56,947 bases of DNA from Candidatus Gastranaerophilales bacterium (GCA_944324455.1 CALUWJ010000010.1:1-56947); one strand, 5' to 3'; shown: positions 1 to 10,074, counted from the first letter of the stretch. A program made the numbers and translations. Notes: generated from the sequence alone by a model not told the origin.

Positions 1-90
1 CGCCGTAGGATAATTGAGCAAACGAACGACAGCGCAAGCGATAGTGAGTTTTGCGAAATACCCACAGGCGGAAGAAAGCATTGGGTGATT
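1..90 (-). repeat. Edge of a G+C-rich intergenic repeat island
   Basis: This stretch is richer in G+C than the AT-rich sequence that follows. It resembles two other islands in the window. Its reverse complement contains CCTGTGG (positions 62-68), like the hairpin flank in the islands at 15.9 and 28 kb. The segment with GAACGACAGC near 24-33 resembles the reverse complement of positions 27811-27835. The island is cut by the window start, so its full extent is unknown. No coding signal is seen. Confidence 0.55.
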
Positions 91-245
91 AAAATAATTT
101 CTCAATATAAAAAAATTATAGAATCTTTCAGGAGTCAAAATGAAAAAAGGCTTTTTCTTTTATTGATTAAATATATCTAACCTACTTAATCACTCCTACA
201 ATTAAATGTTTAAATTTCTTTTTAAACCAATAAAATATAACCATC
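91..245. other. AT-rich spacer with a mini-ORF or weak terminator
   Basis: No clear gene is present. A good ribosome-binding sequence (AGGAG at 130-134) precedes an ATG at 140 that opens only 8 codons (MKKGFFFY, stop at 164-166). The same bases form a weak hairpin, GAAAAA/TTTTTC (142-147 and 152-157), followed by T-rich sequence. It could therefore be an AT-rich terminator or a leader upstream of comF. Neither reading is strong. Confidence 0.3.
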
Positions 246-908
246 ATGGAATTAAGAAAAATAATACCAGATTTATATGACAACTTTTTAAACATGATAT
301 ACAAGAAAAAATGTCTTATCTGTGGTTGTTCAAAAACTGATGATTTATTGTGCAAAACCTGTTTAAAAGATGTTCAATTCTTGTCTTATTTTGCACATAA
401 ATTTTACAACAGAATTCCAATTTATTCAGCTGCAATTTACGATAAAAATATAAAAACTCTGATTCAAATGTTAAAATTTAAACACAAAAAATCTGCCTCA
501 AAACCCTTATCAGATATACTTTTTAGTTATTTTAAAAAATTAAATTTAAAAGATGATTTTATAATTGTTTATCCACCCAGTTATTTTATAAAATCAGCCG
601 AGCGCGGCTATAATCATATGTTTTTAATTGCTAAACACTTTTCAAAACTAACAGGATTTGAAGTAAATAAAAATTTAATTAAAAAAATAAAACCCACAAA
701 ACCCCAGTATAAAGCAAAAGACAGAAGAAAAAATATAAAAGGAAGTTTTAGAATAAATCAAAAAGAACTCTTAAAACTAAAAGATAAAAAACTCCTTTTA
801 ATTGATGATATAACTACATCCGGAGCAACTTTAGAAGAAATAATCAACTGCTTTTTAGAATTAGATTTTAATAATATAACTTGTCTTACAATTTCAAAAA
901 CAAAATAA
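246..908 (+). CDS. comF: ComF family phosphoribosyltransferase-like protein
   Basis: A 220-residue protein. The N-terminus carries two CxxC pairs (Cys23/26 and Cys36/39), a small zinc-ribbon typical of ComF. The C-terminal half is a type I phosphoribosyltransferase fold with the PRPP-loop motif LLIDDITTSGAT near residues 183-194. ComF proteins are cytoplasmic and needed for natural transformation in several bacteria, probably acting on single-stranded DNA entering through ComEC; comEC lies elsewhere in this window. The region before the ATG lacks a clear Shine-Dalgarno sequence, so the exact start is less certain than the family. The gene ends just before the candidate replication origin. Confidence 0.88.
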   Translation: MELRKIIPDLYDNFLNMIYKKKCLICGCSKTDDLLCKTCLKDVQFLSYFAHKFYNRIPIYSAAIYDKNIKTLIQMLKFKHKKSASKPLSDILFSYFKKLNLKDDFIIVYPPSYFIKSAERGYNHMFLIAKHFSKLTGFEVNKNLIKKIKPTKPQYKAKDRRKNIKGSFRINQKELLKLKDKKLLLIDDITTSGATLEEIINCFLELDFNNITCLTISKTK

Positions 909-1141
909 ACTCTCTTGTGGATTAATTGTGTAAAAATTACACATGTTTTACACAAGAAAAAAATCAGATATAACAATAGTTTCAGATAGTTTTACACAAA
1001 TATTTTGTCTTTATTATAGATTATTAAATTTATATATAAATATATTTATTTATATATAATATAAAATTTTAAAAAACTTTTAAAAGGGTGGTTTGTATCT
1101 TTTTTTGTTTTTATACTATAATTTTAGAATGATAAACTAAA
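909..1141. other. Putative chromosomal replication origin (oriC) upstream of dnaN
   Basis: This non-coding gap holds a cluster of DnaA-box-like 9-mers. TTTTACACA occurs at 946-954 and 990-998, with its reverse complement TGTGTAAAA at 927-935. A related AATTACACA lies at 935-943, and TGTGGATTA, one mismatch from a consensus box, at 916-924. They are followed by a very AT-rich run (about 1011-1080) that could serve as the unwinding element. Cyanobacterial origins are often found beside dnaN rather than dnaA, which matches this layout. Assignment as oriC is an inference; a GC-skew switch here would support it. Confidence 0.6.
1093..1122 (+). promoter_or_regulatory. Likely dnaN promoter
   Basis: A -35-like TTGTAT (1093-1098) and a perfect -10 TATAAT (1117-1122) are separated by 18 bp. 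Transcription would start near 1129, giving a leader of about 13 nt with no visible Shine-Dalgarno sequence before the ATG at 1142. Confidence 0.5.
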
Positions 1142-2281
1142 ATGGAGAAATTGCCAGTGGAAATAGTTTTAAATAAAGAAGATTTTTCAAACGGAATTAA
1201 AATTGTTGAAAAAGTTACTTCACAAAAAGCAATTCAGCCAATACTTTCAAATATTTTAATTGAAACCGTGTCATCAGATAGAATAAGATTTTGTGCAACA
1301 GATTTAAATCTTGCAATAAATTACAAAATACAAGCTGAAGTTATAAAAGATGGTTCAACAACATTAAGTGCAAAAAAAATATCTGAAATTGTTTCAAAAT
1401 TATCATCCAGTGAAGTTAATTTAAAAACAATAGAAGATACTGAAAATATTAAAATTAAAAGTGGTAAAACAGAATTTGATTTAATTGGTTTAAGTGCAAA
1501 TGAATTTCCAAAAGTTTTAGATGATGTTGAAATAGGTGATTTTAAAACCATAGTTTTAAATAAAAACGAATTTGCAAAAGTTGTTAAACAAGTTATATTT
1601 GCAGTATCAATACAAGAAACACAAGCTGTTTTAACAGGTGTTTGTTTTAATATCGAAAATGATATTCTTGAATTAGCTGCAACAGATGGAAACAGGTTAA
1701 CAAGAGCACAAATTAAACTTGAAAATCCTGTTGATGAAGCTTACAATTTTATTGTTCCTGCAAAAACCTTACAAGAAATTTTAAGAATTTCATCAATAGT
1801 TGATGATGAAATGATTACAATTAAAATTCAAAAAACAAAAATGTTATTTGAATTTGAAAATTTGGCTTTTCAATCAAGATTAATTGATGGTGTATATCCT
1901 AAATATCAGCAATTAATTCCATCTGAAAGTGAAAGAAAAATTATTGTAGATAGAGTTGAATTAATTAATTCAATTGAAAGAGTATCTGTAATGGTTAATG
2001 ATAGAACAAATGTTGTTCGATTTAATTTTACTCAAGGGCAGCTTGAAATCATGGCAGATACACCTGAAGCAGGAAGATCAAAAGATTATATTGATATTCA
2101 ATATAATTTTGATGATATGTTAACTGCATTTAATTATAAGTACGTATTAGATGGTTTAAAAAATATGGATTCTAAAAAAGTTGAAATTGAAATTTCGGAT
2201 GTTTTAGCTGCTTCCATTTTTAAACCGCAAGAAGACAGTAATAATTATATTTGTTTAATTATGCCTGTTAAAGTTCAATAG
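1142..2281 (+). CDS. dnaN: DNA polymerase III beta subunit (sliding clamp)
   Basis: The 379-residue length and sequence fit the bacterial beta clamp. The three repeated clamp domains can be followed, from an N-terminal segment beginning MEKLPVEIVLNKEDF to the usual C-terminal ending around YICLIMPVKVQ. The clamp forms a ring dimer that holds DNA polymerase III on DNA and recruits repair and replication proteins. It lies immediately downstream of a cluster of DnaA-box-like sites. No dnaA or recF is visible in the neighbourhood, unlike the classic dnaA-dnaN-recF order. thrB follows 8 bp after the stop, so the two may be co-transcribed. Confidence 0.96.
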   Translation: MEKLPVEIVLNKEDFSNGIKIVEKVTSQKAIQPILSNILIETVSSDRIRFCATDLNLAINYKIQAEVIKDGSTTLSAKKISEIVSKLSSSEVNLKTIEDTENIKIKSGKTEFDLIGLSANEFPKVLDDVEIGDFKTIVLNKNEFAKVVKQVIFAVSIQETQAVLTGVCFNIENDILELAATDGNRLTRAQIKLENPVDEAYNFIVPAKTLQEILRISSIVDDEMITIKIQKTKMLFEFENLAFQSRLIDGVYPKYQQLIPSESERKIIVDRVELINSIERVSVMVNDRTNVVRFNFTQGQLEIMADTPEAGRSKDYIDIQYNFDDMLTAFNYKYVLDGLKNMDSKKVEIEISDVLAASIFKPQEDSNNYICLIMPVKVQ

Positions 2282-2289
2282 GAAGCATT

Positions 2290-3222
2290 ATGAAAGTTAG
2301 CGTTAAAACTCCTGCAACAATAGCAAATCTTGGACCTGGTTTTGATTCATTTGGCTTAGCTTTGCCTTTATATAATATTGTTTCTGTGGAAGAAACAGTT
2401 CTTCCGGGGTCAGGAATTGAAATTAATATAATAAATGAAAAAAATAACGAAAAATCTGAATTAGCTGATGTTCCAACAGATAAGACAAATATTGTATATA
2501 AAGCAATTGAATTATTATATAATTTCATTGGTCAAATTCCTAATGAGCTTAAAATTACAATTAAAACTCAAATCCCGATTTCAAGAGGTTTAGGTTCATC
2601 ATCATCTGTTATTGTAGGTGGTTTAATTGCTGCAAATGAACTTTTAGGCAGACCCGCTGATACAAAAGTTTTGATGTCTATTGCAACAGAAATAGAGGGA
2701 CATCCTGATAATATCACCCCTGCCTTTGTTGGCGGTGTTACAATGTCATCATGGGAAGATGATGGTTCTGTTATATATCGTAAATTACCTTGGAATGATG
2801 ATTGGAAATTAATGGTATGTATTCCTGATTATGAATTAAATACAGAAATTTCTCGCTCTGTTTTACCAAAAGAAGTTCCTATGTCATCAGCTATTCATAA
2901 TTTAAAAAGAAGTGCAATGTTTGTTGATGCACTTTATAGTAAAGATGAAGAACTTTTAAAATTGGCTCTAAAAGATAAACTTCATCAACCTTATAGAGAA
3001 AAATTGGTCCCCGGACTGTCTGATATTATGAATAACTTAAAGCACACAAAAGGCGTTATAGGCACTGTTTTATGCGGTGCAGGTCCTGCAATTTTAGTTA
3101 TTTATAATGGAATTGGTGTGGGTGAAATTAAAGAAATTGTTTCAAATAGTTGGAATTACTTTAATGTTGAAACAAATTTCTTAAATTTACCCATTGAAAA
3201 GCAAGGCGCAGTTATTTTATAG
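2290..3222 (+). CDS. thrB: Homoserine kinase
   Basis: A 310-residue GHMP-family kinase. It starts KVSVKTPATIANLGPGFDSF, the usual ThrB opening, and carries the ATP-binding loop PISRGLGSSSSVIVGG at about residues 96-111. The C-terminal GTVLCGAGPAILV motif also fits. It phosphorylates L-homoserine with ATP, the step before threonine synthase. The ATG has a short GGA upstream. It sits between dnaN and mnmG on the same strand with small gaps, so a dnaN-thrB-mnmG transcript is likely. No other threonine gene is adjacent. Confidence 0.95.
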   Translation: MKVSVKTPATIANLGPGFDSFGLALPLYNIVSVEETVLPGSGIEINIINEKNNEKSELADVPTDKTNIVYKAIELLYNFIGQIPNELKITIKTQIPISRGLGSSSSVIVGGLIAANELLGRPADTKVLMSIATEIEGHPDNITPAFVGGVTMSSWEDDGSVIYRKLPWNDDWKLMVCIPDYELNTEISRSVLPKEVPMSSAIHNLKRSAMFVDALYSKDEELLKLALKDKLHQPYREKLVPGLSDIMNNLKHTKGVIGTVLCGAGPAILVIYNGIGVGEIKEIVSNSWNYFNVETNFLNLPIEKQGAVIL

Positions 3223-3245
3223 CGCATTAAAGGAATGGTTAATAA

Positions 3246-5156
3246 ATGTTATACAACGGTTTTAAGTTTGATTGTATTGTTGTGGGCGCAGGTCATGCAG
3301 GCGTTGAAGCTGCAATTAGTGCTTCAAGACTTGGGCTTAAAACTCTTTTAACCACTCTTAATATTGATAATATTGCTCTTATGCCATGTAATCCAGCAAT
3401 AGGCGGACCTGCCAAATCTAATCTTGTTAGAGAAATTGACGCTTTAGGTGGTGTAATGGGTGAATTAGCTGATTCAACCTATATGCAATTAAAAACTCTT
3501 AATTCTTCTAAAGGTCCTGCTGTTAGAGCGCTAAGAGCGCAGTCTGATAAAAAAGAATACAGATATGCTGCAAGGCATTTAGTTGAACAGCAAGAAAATT
3601 TAACTTTGAAACAAACACAAATTGTTGATTTAATTGTTGAAAAAAATGAAATAAAAGGTGTTGTTGATGAACTTGGTATTGAATATTTTGCGCCAACTGT
3701 TATTTTAACCACAGGAACAAGCCTTGAGGGGCGAATTTTTATCGGGTTAAAATCTTTTCAAGCAGGCAGATTGGGAGAAAGAAGCGCAAACGGTTTATCA
3801 AATAAATTAAGAGAACTTGGCTTAAATGTTCGAAAATTAAAAACAGGAACTCCTGCAAGAGTCGATGGAAGAACTATTGATTATTCAAAGCTTGAGCTTC
3901 ACCCAGGGGATGAAGTAATAGATGGTATGCCTCGATTTTTTAGCTACAAACCCAACCGCCCGATAAGAAAACAATATCCTTGTTATTTAACAAAAACAAA
4001 TGAAAGAACTCATCAAATAATTAAAGAAAATCTTCAATATTCACCTCTTTATCGAGGTTTAATAACAGGGGTTGGTCCAAGGTATTGCCCAAGTATTGAA
4101 GATAAAGTGGTTAGATTTAGTCACAACCCCTCGCATCATATTTTTATTGAGCCTGAAGGAGTTGATACTTATGAAGTTTATATTCAAGGGTTTTCAACAA
4201 GCTTACCTATTGAAGCACAATTTGAGATGATACATTCTCTTTCAGGATTGGAAAATGTATCAGTTATAAAACCGGCTTATGCTGTTGAATATGATAGTGT
4301 ATGTGCGCTTGAATTAGATAATGGTTTAATGACTAAAAAAATCAAAGGTTTATTTTTAGCAGGTCAAATAAATGGTACATCAGGTTATGAAGAAGCTGCA
4401 GCCCAAGGGCTTGTAGCTGGAATAAATGCTAAAAATTATCTTGATAAAAAAGAATATATTGAATTAACTCGCTCAAATTCATATATTGGGACTTTGATTG
4501 ATGATTTAATTACAAAAGATATTGATGAACCATATAGAATGCTTACATCAAGAAGTGAATATAGATTAATTTTAAGACAAGATAATGCTGATTTAAGATT
4601 AATGGAATTAGGTTATAAAGCAGGGCTTGTGAAAGAATCTGATATTCAAAGAAAAAGAATTAAAGAAGAAGAAATTAATAAACTGATTGAAAATTTAAAA
4701 GAATTTAAAATTAGTTCAAATGAAAAAAATAAAGAAATTTTAGCAAAATATAATGAAGCGCTTGAGCTTGGAACAAACGGTTTTAATATTTTAAAAAGAC
4801 CAAATGTTGATTTTAAAATATTAAAAGAATTAGGCTATAAATCAAGAGTTAATTCTTCTGATAATTATTTAATCCGAGATATAGAAGAACAAGCAGAAAT
4901 TTTAATTAAATATGATGGCTATATTAAGCGTCAATTGGATCAAATTGATAAACAAATTAAAACTGATGAAATAAGAATTCCTGATGATATTGATTATAAT
5001 GCAATTAAGCAAATATCAACAGAATCAAAAGAAAAGCTTAATAAAATCAGACCTAAAACCATAGGGCAAGCCCTTAGAATAGGCGGAGTTAAACCGGCAG
5101 ATGTTTCTGTTTTAATGGTTTTAATAGAACAACATAGGGTTGCAAAAGTTAATTAA
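3246..5156 (+). CDS. mnmG: tRNA uridine-5-carboxymethylaminomethyl modification enzyme MnmG (GidA)
   Basis: The 636 residues match full-length MnmG. The FAD-binding GAGHAG loop is at about residues 14-19, followed by PCNPAIGG and KGPAVRALRAQ. The central substrate region carries GVGPRYCPSIEDKV, and the C-terminal helical domain ends with the typical IGQALRIGGVKPADVS. With MnmE it modifies the wobble uridine of certain tRNAs. MnmE is not in the window. Its last 8 bp overlap the 3' end of the convergent kdsA gene. Confidence 0.97.
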   Translation: MLYNGFKFDCIVVGAGHAGVEAAISASRLGLKTLLTTLNIDNIALMPCNPAIGGPAKSNLVREIDALGGVMGELADSTYMQLKTLNSSKGPAVRALRAQSDKKEYRYAARHLVEQQENLTLKQTQIVDLIVEKNEIKGVVDELGIEYFAPTVILTTGTSLEGRIFIGLKSFQAGRLGERSANGLSNKLRELGLNVRKLKTGTPARVDGRTIDYSKLELHPGDEVIDGMPRFFSYKPNRPIRKQYPCYLTKTNERTHQIIKENLQYSPLYRGLITGVGPRYCPSIEDKVVRFSHNPSHHIFIEPEGVDTYEVYIQGFSTSLPIEAQFEMIHSLSGLENVSVIKPAYAVEYDSVCALELDNGLMTKKIKGLFLAGQINGTSGYEEAAAQGLVAGINAKNYLDKKEYIELTRSNSYIGTLIDDLITKDIDEPYRMLTSRSEYRLILRQDNADLRLMELGYKAGLVKESDIQRKRIKEEEINKLIENLKEFKISSNEKNKEILAKYNEALELGTNGFNILKRPNVDFKILKELGYKSRVNSSDNYLIRDIEEQAEILIKYDGYIKRQLDQIDKQIKTDEIRIPDDIDYNAIKQISTESKEKLNKIRPKTIGQALRIGGVKPADVSVLMVLIEQHRVAKVN

Positions 5157-5964
5157 CAAGTTTAAATATTTTATTACAAATATCAAAAGTTTCTTCGCAA
5201 CTATCTAATTTAAGCATGTTATCACCATCACAAAGTGCACAATCGGGGTTTGGATGTATTTCAAAAAATAAACATTTAGCTCCTGCTGCAACAGCTGCTT
5301 TTGCTAATAAAGGCACAAATTTTCGCTCCCCTGCAGAACTTCCCCCATGGCCTCCGGGGATTTGTACGCTATGGGTAGCATCAAAAACTAAAGGATAACC
5401 CAGTTCATCTTGAATAATTTGAACACCTCTCATATCAACTACAAGATTGTTATAGCCAAATGATGTTCCTCTATCTGTTATTAAAATTTTATCATTTCCT
5501 GAATCTATTACTTTTTGCGCAATTGATTTCATTTGATAAGGTGACAAAAATTGACCTTTTTTAATATTTACAATTTTATCTGTTTTAGCTGCTGCTACAA
5601 GCAGGTCTGTTTGCCTACACAAAAAAGCGGGAATTTGAATAATATCAGCAACTTTTGCAGTTATGTCAGCTTGAGATGGTTCGTGGATATCTGTAACAAT
5701 AGGTAAATCAAGTTCTTTTTTAACTTTAGCTAAGATTTCTAATCCTTTTTCAATTCCTAAACCTCTATATGAATTTAGTGATGAGCGGTTTGCTTTATCA
5801 AAAGAGGTTTTAAAAATAAAATTTATATCAAGTTTTTTACAAATTTCTTTTAGTTTTTTAGCGGTGGTTAGCGTTATTTCTTCACTTTCCATAGCACAAG
5901 GACCAGCTAAAATTGTAAGTTTATCTTTTCCGATTTCAAAATTATTAAGTGTTAGAGTTTTCAT
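5149..5964 (-). CDS. kdsA: 3-deoxy-8-phosphooctulonate (KDO-8-P) synthase
   Basis: The protein reads [20 protein letters not shown] from the ATG whose complement is 5962-5964, giving 271 residues, the normal KdsA length. A longer upstream reading exists but is poorly conserved in character, so I chose this start. Visible motifs include [46 protein letters not shown] and DATHSVQ. It condenses arabinose-5-phosphate with phosphoenolpyruvate to make the KDO precursor of lipid A-linked core sugar, implying a diderm envelope. It converges on mnmG and diverges from recA. Confidence 0.95.
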   Translation of the reverse strand: MKTLTLNNFEIGKDKLTILAGPCAMESEEITLTTAKKLKEICKKLDINFIFKTSFDKANRSSLNSYRGLGIEKGLEILAKVKKELDLPIVTDIHEPSQADITAKVADIIQIPAFLCRQTDLLVAAAKTDKIVNIKKGQFLSPYQMKSIAQKVIDSGNDKILITDRGTSFGYNNLVVDMRGVQIIQDELGYPLVFDATHSVQIPGGHGGSSAGERKFVPLLAKAAVAAGAKCLFFEIHPNPDCALCDGDNMLKLDSCEETFDICNKIFKLVN

Positions 5965-6015
5965 GAGTTTTATTATATAATAATAATTAATATTAGGGAA
6001 GTGAGGAAAAGTTTT

Positions 6016-7095
6016 ATGTGCGCAGCACCAACAAAAGAAATTGATGAAAAAGAACAAAAAGCCATCCAAGAAGGTAAAAATAAAGCGCTTAAATTAGCAT
6101 TAGATAAAATTGAAAAAGATTTTGGAAAAGGTTCAATTATGCGCCTTGGTGATAAATCAAGTGTGAATTGTGAATGTATTCCAACTGGTTCATTGGCTCT
6201 TGATATTGCACTTGGAATTGGTGGTGTACCTAGAGGAAGAATAATTGAAATCTATGGTCCTGAATCATCAGGTAAAACAACTTTGGCTCAACATATTGTT
6301 GCAAATGCGCAGAAAAAAGGTGGAATTGCAGCATTTATTGATGCTGAACACGCACTTGACCCTGAATATGCAAGAAATCTTGGAGTGGATGTTGACCAGT
6401 TATTAATTTCTCAACCTGATACAGGTGAACAAGCATTAGAAATTGCTGAAGAATTGGTTCGCTCAGGCGCTATTGATGTTATTGTAATTGACTCAGTTGC
6501 AGCACTAGTCCCTAAAGCAGAAATTGAAAAAGCTATGGATGAACAACAAATGGGCTTACAGGCTCGTTTGATGTCAAAGGCATTAAGAAAATTAACGGGT
6601 ATTGTGGGTAAAACCAATACAACTGTTATTTTTATTAACCAATTAAGACAAAAAATCGGCATAATGTTTGGAAATCCTGAAACAACAACAGGAGGTAATG
6701 CTCTAAAATATTATGCTTCTGTACGTCTTGATATAAGAAGATGTGATAGTGTTAAAAATAAAGATAATGAAGATATAGGTAATAGAGTTAGAGTAAAAGT
6801 TGCTAAAAATAAAGTTGCACCTCCATTTAAAGTTGCTGAGTTTGATATTATTTATGGCAAAGGAATTTGCGCTTTAGGTAATATTATCGATGTTGCGGTG
6901 AATTTTGAAATTATTAAAAAAGCCGGTGCTTGGTTTAGTTATAATGATGAAAAACTAGGTCAAGGCAGAGAAAAAGCAAAAGAATTTTTAGAACAAAATC
7001 CTGATATTTTAGCTGAAATTGAAGCAAAAGTTAGAGAAAAAATTGCTTCTAAAAATAAACCTCAACAAGAAACTGAAAACAAGGAAGAAAAATAG
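6016..7095 (+). CDS. recA: Recombinase RecA
   Basis: From the ATG at 6016 (GAGG at 6003-6006 gives good spacing) the protein is 359 residues. A GTG at 6001 is in frame but would remove that ribosome-binding site from use. The protein carries the Walker A loop GPESSGKTT (about 80-88), the [13 protein letters not shown]-like helix, the [17 protein letters not shown] Walker B region, and loop 2 [13 protein letters not shown]. It forms filaments on single-stranded DNA for recombination and SOS induction. It is followed without a gap by rmlA (stop TAG directly before ATG). No LexA-type operator was recognised upstream. Confidence 0.97.
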   Translation: MCAAPTKEIDEKEQKAIQEGKNKALKLALDKIEKDFGKGSIMRLGDKSSVNCECIPTGSLALDIALGIGGVPRGRIIEIYGPESSGKTTLAQHIVANAQKKGGIAAFIDAEHALDPEYARNLGVDVDQLLISQPDTGEQALEIAEELVRSGAIDVIVIDSVAALVPKAEIEKAMDEQQMGLQARLMSKALRKLTGIVGKTNTTVIFINQLRQKIGIMFGNPETTTGGNALKYYASVRLDIRRCDSVKNKDNEDIGNRVRVKVAKNKVAPPFKVAEFDIIYGKGICALGNIIDVAVNFEIIKKAGAWFSYNDEKLGQGREKAKEFLEQNPDILAEIEAKVREKIASKNKPQQETENKEEK

Positions 7096-7965
7096 ATGAA
7101 AGGTATTATTTTAGCTGCAGGTGCAGGCTCTAGACTGTATCCTGCAAGTTTACCTATTTCAAAAATATTACTGCCTGTATATGATAAACCTATGATTTAT
7201 TATCCTATAACAACGCTGTTGTTGGCAGGAATTAAGGATATTTTAATTATTACAAGTCCTTATGATGTCGATAATTTTAAAAAAGTTTTAGGAGATGGCA
7301 GTTCAATTGGGGTTAAATTTTCTTATGCTATACAAGAAATTCCAAAAGGCATAGCCGAAAGCTTTTTGATTGCTGAAGATTTTATTGAAAATTCTCCTGT
7401 GGCTTTGATTTTAGGTGATAATATTTTCCATGGGTTTGGTTTTTCATCAATGTTAAAAGAAGTAGGAAAAAGAGAAAAAGGTGCAACTGTATTTGGCTAT
7501 CAGGTTCAAGACCCTGAAAGGTTTGGTGTTGTTGAATTTGATGAAAATAAAAAAGCTGTTTCAATAGAAGAAAAACCAAAAAATCCTAAATCAAATTATG
7601 CTGTTACAGGATTATATTTCTATGATAACAATGTTGTTGAATATGCTAAAACCTTAACTCCATCATTAAGAGGTGAATTAGAAATCACTGATTTAAATAA
7701 AATTTATTTAGAAAAAAATAATTTAAAAGTTGAAATTTTAGGCAGAGGTTTTGCTTGGCTTGATACAGGTACTTTTGAGAGTTTATTGCAAGCAGCAAAT
7801 TTTGTTCAATCAATGGAAATTAATACAGGCATGAAAATAGCTTCAATTGAAGAAGTTGCATATCGTATGGGTTATATTTCAAAAGACCAATTGATTAAAT
7901 TAGCAGATAAATATAAACAAAACGGATATGGAAAATATTTAACTAAAATTGCCGAGTCTATTTAG
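7096..7965 (+). CDS. rmlA: Glucose-1-phosphate thymidylyltransferase
   Basis: A 289-residue nucleotidyltransferase. The N-terminal signature reads [19 protein letters not shown], close to the usual G-GTRL-P-T-KQ pattern. Further on are [36 protein letters not shown] and [18 protein letters not shown], all characteristic of RmlA/RfbA. It makes dTDP-glucose, the entry step for dTDP-rhamnose and related surface sugars. It is joined directly to recA, with the start codon following the stop codon. The other rml genes are absent from the window. Its end overlaps the convergent downstream gene by 4 bp. Confidence 0.93.
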   Translation: MKGIILAAGAGSRLYPASLPISKILLPVYDKPMIYYPITTLLLAGIKDILIITSPYDVDNFKKVLGDGSSIGVKFSYAIQEIPKGIAESFLIAEDFIENSPVALILGDNIFHGFGFSSMLKEVGKREKGATVFGYQVQDPERFGVVEFDENKKAVSIEEKPKNPKSNYAVTGLYFYDNNVVEYAKTLTPSLRGELEITDLNKIYLEKNNLKVEILGRGFAWLDTGTFESLLQAANFVQSMEINTGMKIASIEEVAYRMGYISKDQLIKLADKYKQNGYGKYLTKIAESI

Positions 7966-9647
7966 CGATTCATTGCATTATAACTTCTGTTGAATAATTT
8001 ATTAAAATAATCAGAAATAATTTTTGTATTAACTATTTCTTCTCTCATACAGAAATTTAAAAATATGTATAGAAAGTCAGTAATTTGACTTACATTTGTG
8101 TTAAATTTTACCTGTACATTATTATCTTCGATGTTAAAAATGGGAACTTTTTTATTTAAAAGTAATAATGCACCAATAAGCCCAAACCTTACTTCTTTAT
8201 TATTTTTTATTTCAGGTGGCAAATTATCTGAATTTTCATTTAAATCATTAAAGAAATCATAAATACCAAGATGAAGTGCAGTAGCGATTTTGTCATCTTC
8301 TTTTGGGTTTTTATCTAAATATAAATTAATGTATTTTTGTATTTTTTTAATGAAGAATTTAGATTTTTCATTGTATTCATCTAAATCATCTCTGCTGATA
8401 AAAGCAACTCCAATGTGCTGTTTAGAGATAGTTTCATTATTATCTTTTGCTAATTGATAAATTTGCTCCATAATCTTATCAGGAAGACATTTTAGGGATA
8501 AAATATTTATTCCATCTGAATTTTTTAAAGATACTGAATTAAATATTTTGAAAGAATCCCACCCTTTTTTAGTGGCTGTTGACCATGGTTCTTTTGCCCA
8601 TTTATTAACTTTCCAGAATTGTTCCAGTAAATTTTCTTTTTCTTTTGGTAAATCCATAGGAGACGACAGTTCATTATCTGATATGTTTTTTGATTGTTTT
8701 TTAAAGAATTTTATGAGCTGTTTTTTAATTGTTTTTCCTTCAGATGTGTTATTCCAAGCAAAATCCATAATTTGAGACAATTCATCTTTTTTTTCAGGAT
8801 TCTTTTCGTAAAATTCTTTTTGTCTTTGTGAAATTTTATAAGAAGCTTCGGGATGTTTAATATAATATTTTATAAGACCTTCTGAAATATGTTGTTTATG
8901 AGCTTCTGAATGCGGTTTTGAAGGAATGTAAATCGGTTCACCTTCAAGAGCTTGTTTATGAGCTTCTTTTGTTTCTTTTAGTTTTTGTGAAAGAGATTGT
9001 GTGAAATTTTCATTATATTCTTTGTTTGAAAGTTTTAATACTCTTGCATAGCGAATTGTCATTAAAGGTATATTTAATTTTTTGGTTAGTGTGTAGTGTA
9101 GTTTTGTTCCTTTTTTATCACCTGTGGTGTCTTTTATATATTTTGATAAATCGTTTAAAGTAAAACCTTGACCCCAGTATAATTTAATTAATTGCAATGT
9201 TAAATCTTCATCAGATGAAAAAACTTTATCATTACCATTTTGCCAGTTATTTATAAAACTTCCTTCTTGCGTATTTACAGAATATGCAGAAACTACATTA
9301 TTGAATTCAGGGTATTTTTCTTTTAATTCTTCTAATGTATAACAGTCATTTATTCCTTTGTATTTATCAAAATGAATATCATAAAGGCTTTTGTTGTTAT
9401 CTGAGTTTTTAATTTCATTTTCAACGGCAATTTTAATATCTTTGGGATAGTCATTATCAGATAAATTGTTATAAACATCTTTTAAATTTAAGCTATAACC
9501 ACCTGTAAATACAGGATAATTTGAATTCATTAAATTTAAATTGGTTTGTTTATTTTGATTTAAAACGCTTGAATTTATATTTTTATTTTGTTTATTGTTG
9601 TTAGTTTTTTGCGTATTAAAATAAATAAAATTATTAGAGATTTTCAT
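7962..9647 (-). CDS. Lineage-specific protein with F-x-G N-terminal motif and NUMOD3-like patch
   Basis: I chose the start at the ATG complementary to 9645-9647, giving 561 residues beginning [17 protein letters not shown] lies a few bases upstream, and the longer reading adds an atypical extension. The first 45 residues are Asn/Gln/Lys-rich and lead to PVFTGGYS (about 45-52), a short F-x-G motif also seen in other proteins here. Residues about 244-285 contain [16 protein letters not shown] and a related [17 protein letters not shown] stretch. This resembles NUMOD3-type helices found in homing-endonuclease DNA-binding tails. No nuclease motif is visible. The rest is charged, soluble and unrecognised, so the function is unknown. 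Confidence 0.6.
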   Translation of the reverse strand: MKISNNFIYFNTQKTNNNKQNKNINSSVLNQNKQTNLNLMNSNYPVFTGGYSLNLKDVYNNLSDNDYPKDIKIAVENEIKNSDNNKSLYDIHFDKYKGINDCYTLEELKEKYPEFNNVVSAYSVNTQEGSFINNWQNGNDKVFSSDEDLTLQLIKLYWGQGFTLNDLSKYIKDTTGDKKGTKLHYTLTKKLNIPLMTIRYARVLKLSNKEYNENFTQSLSQKLKETKEAHKQALEGEPIYIPSKPHSEAHKQHISEGLIKYYIKHPEASYKISQRQKEFYEKNPEKKDELSQIMDFAWNNTSEGKTIKKQLIKFFKKQSKNISDNELSSPMDLPKEKENLLEQFWKVNKWAKEPWSTATKKGWDSFKIFNSVSLKNSDGINILSLKCLPDKIMEQIYQLAKDNNETISKQHIGVAFISRDDLDEYNEKSKFFIKKIQKYINLYLDKNPKEDDKIATALHLGIYDFFNDLNENSDNLPPEIKNNKEVRFGLIGALLLLNKKVPIFNIEDNNVQVKFNTNVSQITDFLYIFLNFCMREEIVNTKIISDYFNKLFNRSYNAMNR

Positions 9648-9820
9648 AATTTTTCCAACGTTAATTTCAGACAAATAATACAAAACCTCTAAAAGAAAAA
9701 AATGTTGAAAAATAAGCAGTATATTAATTAATGTAAAGGAAATGTAAAAATACTATATTCGTAGAATGTAATATATATCTGGTTTTCCTAGTTCTAATGA
9801 CTTATTTTTTCTTTGTTAGG

Positions 9821-9849
9821 CTTACAAAATATATTTTTTGTGGTATAAT
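9821..9849 (+). promoter_or_regulatory. Promoter for the 53-aa ORF
   Basis: An extended -10 element, TGGTATAAT, contains TATAAT at 9844-9849. A weak -35 CTTACA lies at 9821-9826, 17 bp upstream. The start codon follows about 45 bp later. Confidence 0.5.
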
Positions 9850-9894
9850 GCTTGCAAAAGTTGTTAGTTGTATTAATATCGTTAGGAGGTTCTT

Positions 9895-10056
9895 ATGTCA
9901 CTTTCTACTCAAAAAACGCAGACTCAGATTTCAATTAAATCTAAGTTCAATGATGAATTTCAACATTATTTGAAAAAACAATGTTTAAAAACAACATTTA
10001 ACGGATTAGAATTAGAAACATTCAGTTGGTACAAAAAAGTTTTAGGGTTGGTTTAA
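9895..10056 (+). CDS. Small 53-residue protein of unknown function
   Basis: This short ORF has a textbook ribosome-binding site (AGGAGG at 9884-9889), an upstream promoter with an extended -10, and a strong rho-independent terminator about 20 bp after the stop. It therefore looks like an independently expressed gene. The product is soluble, starts MSLSTQKTQTQISIKSKFND and contains TTFNGLELETFSWYKKVLG. The FNG triplet is reminiscent of the F-x-G motif in neighbouring lineage-specific proteins. I do not recognise a family. A leader peptide or small structured RNA are alternatives. Confidence 0.6.
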   Translation: MSLSTQKTQTQISIKSKFNDEFQHYLKKQCLKTTFNGLELETFSWYKKVLGLV

Positions 10057-10074
10057 AACAAAAGATTTTCAAAA

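Noticed and set aside
5965-6069. N-terminal extension of kdsA
   Set aside because: The extension is atypical, would overlap the recA start region, and the internal ATG gives the family's normal length.
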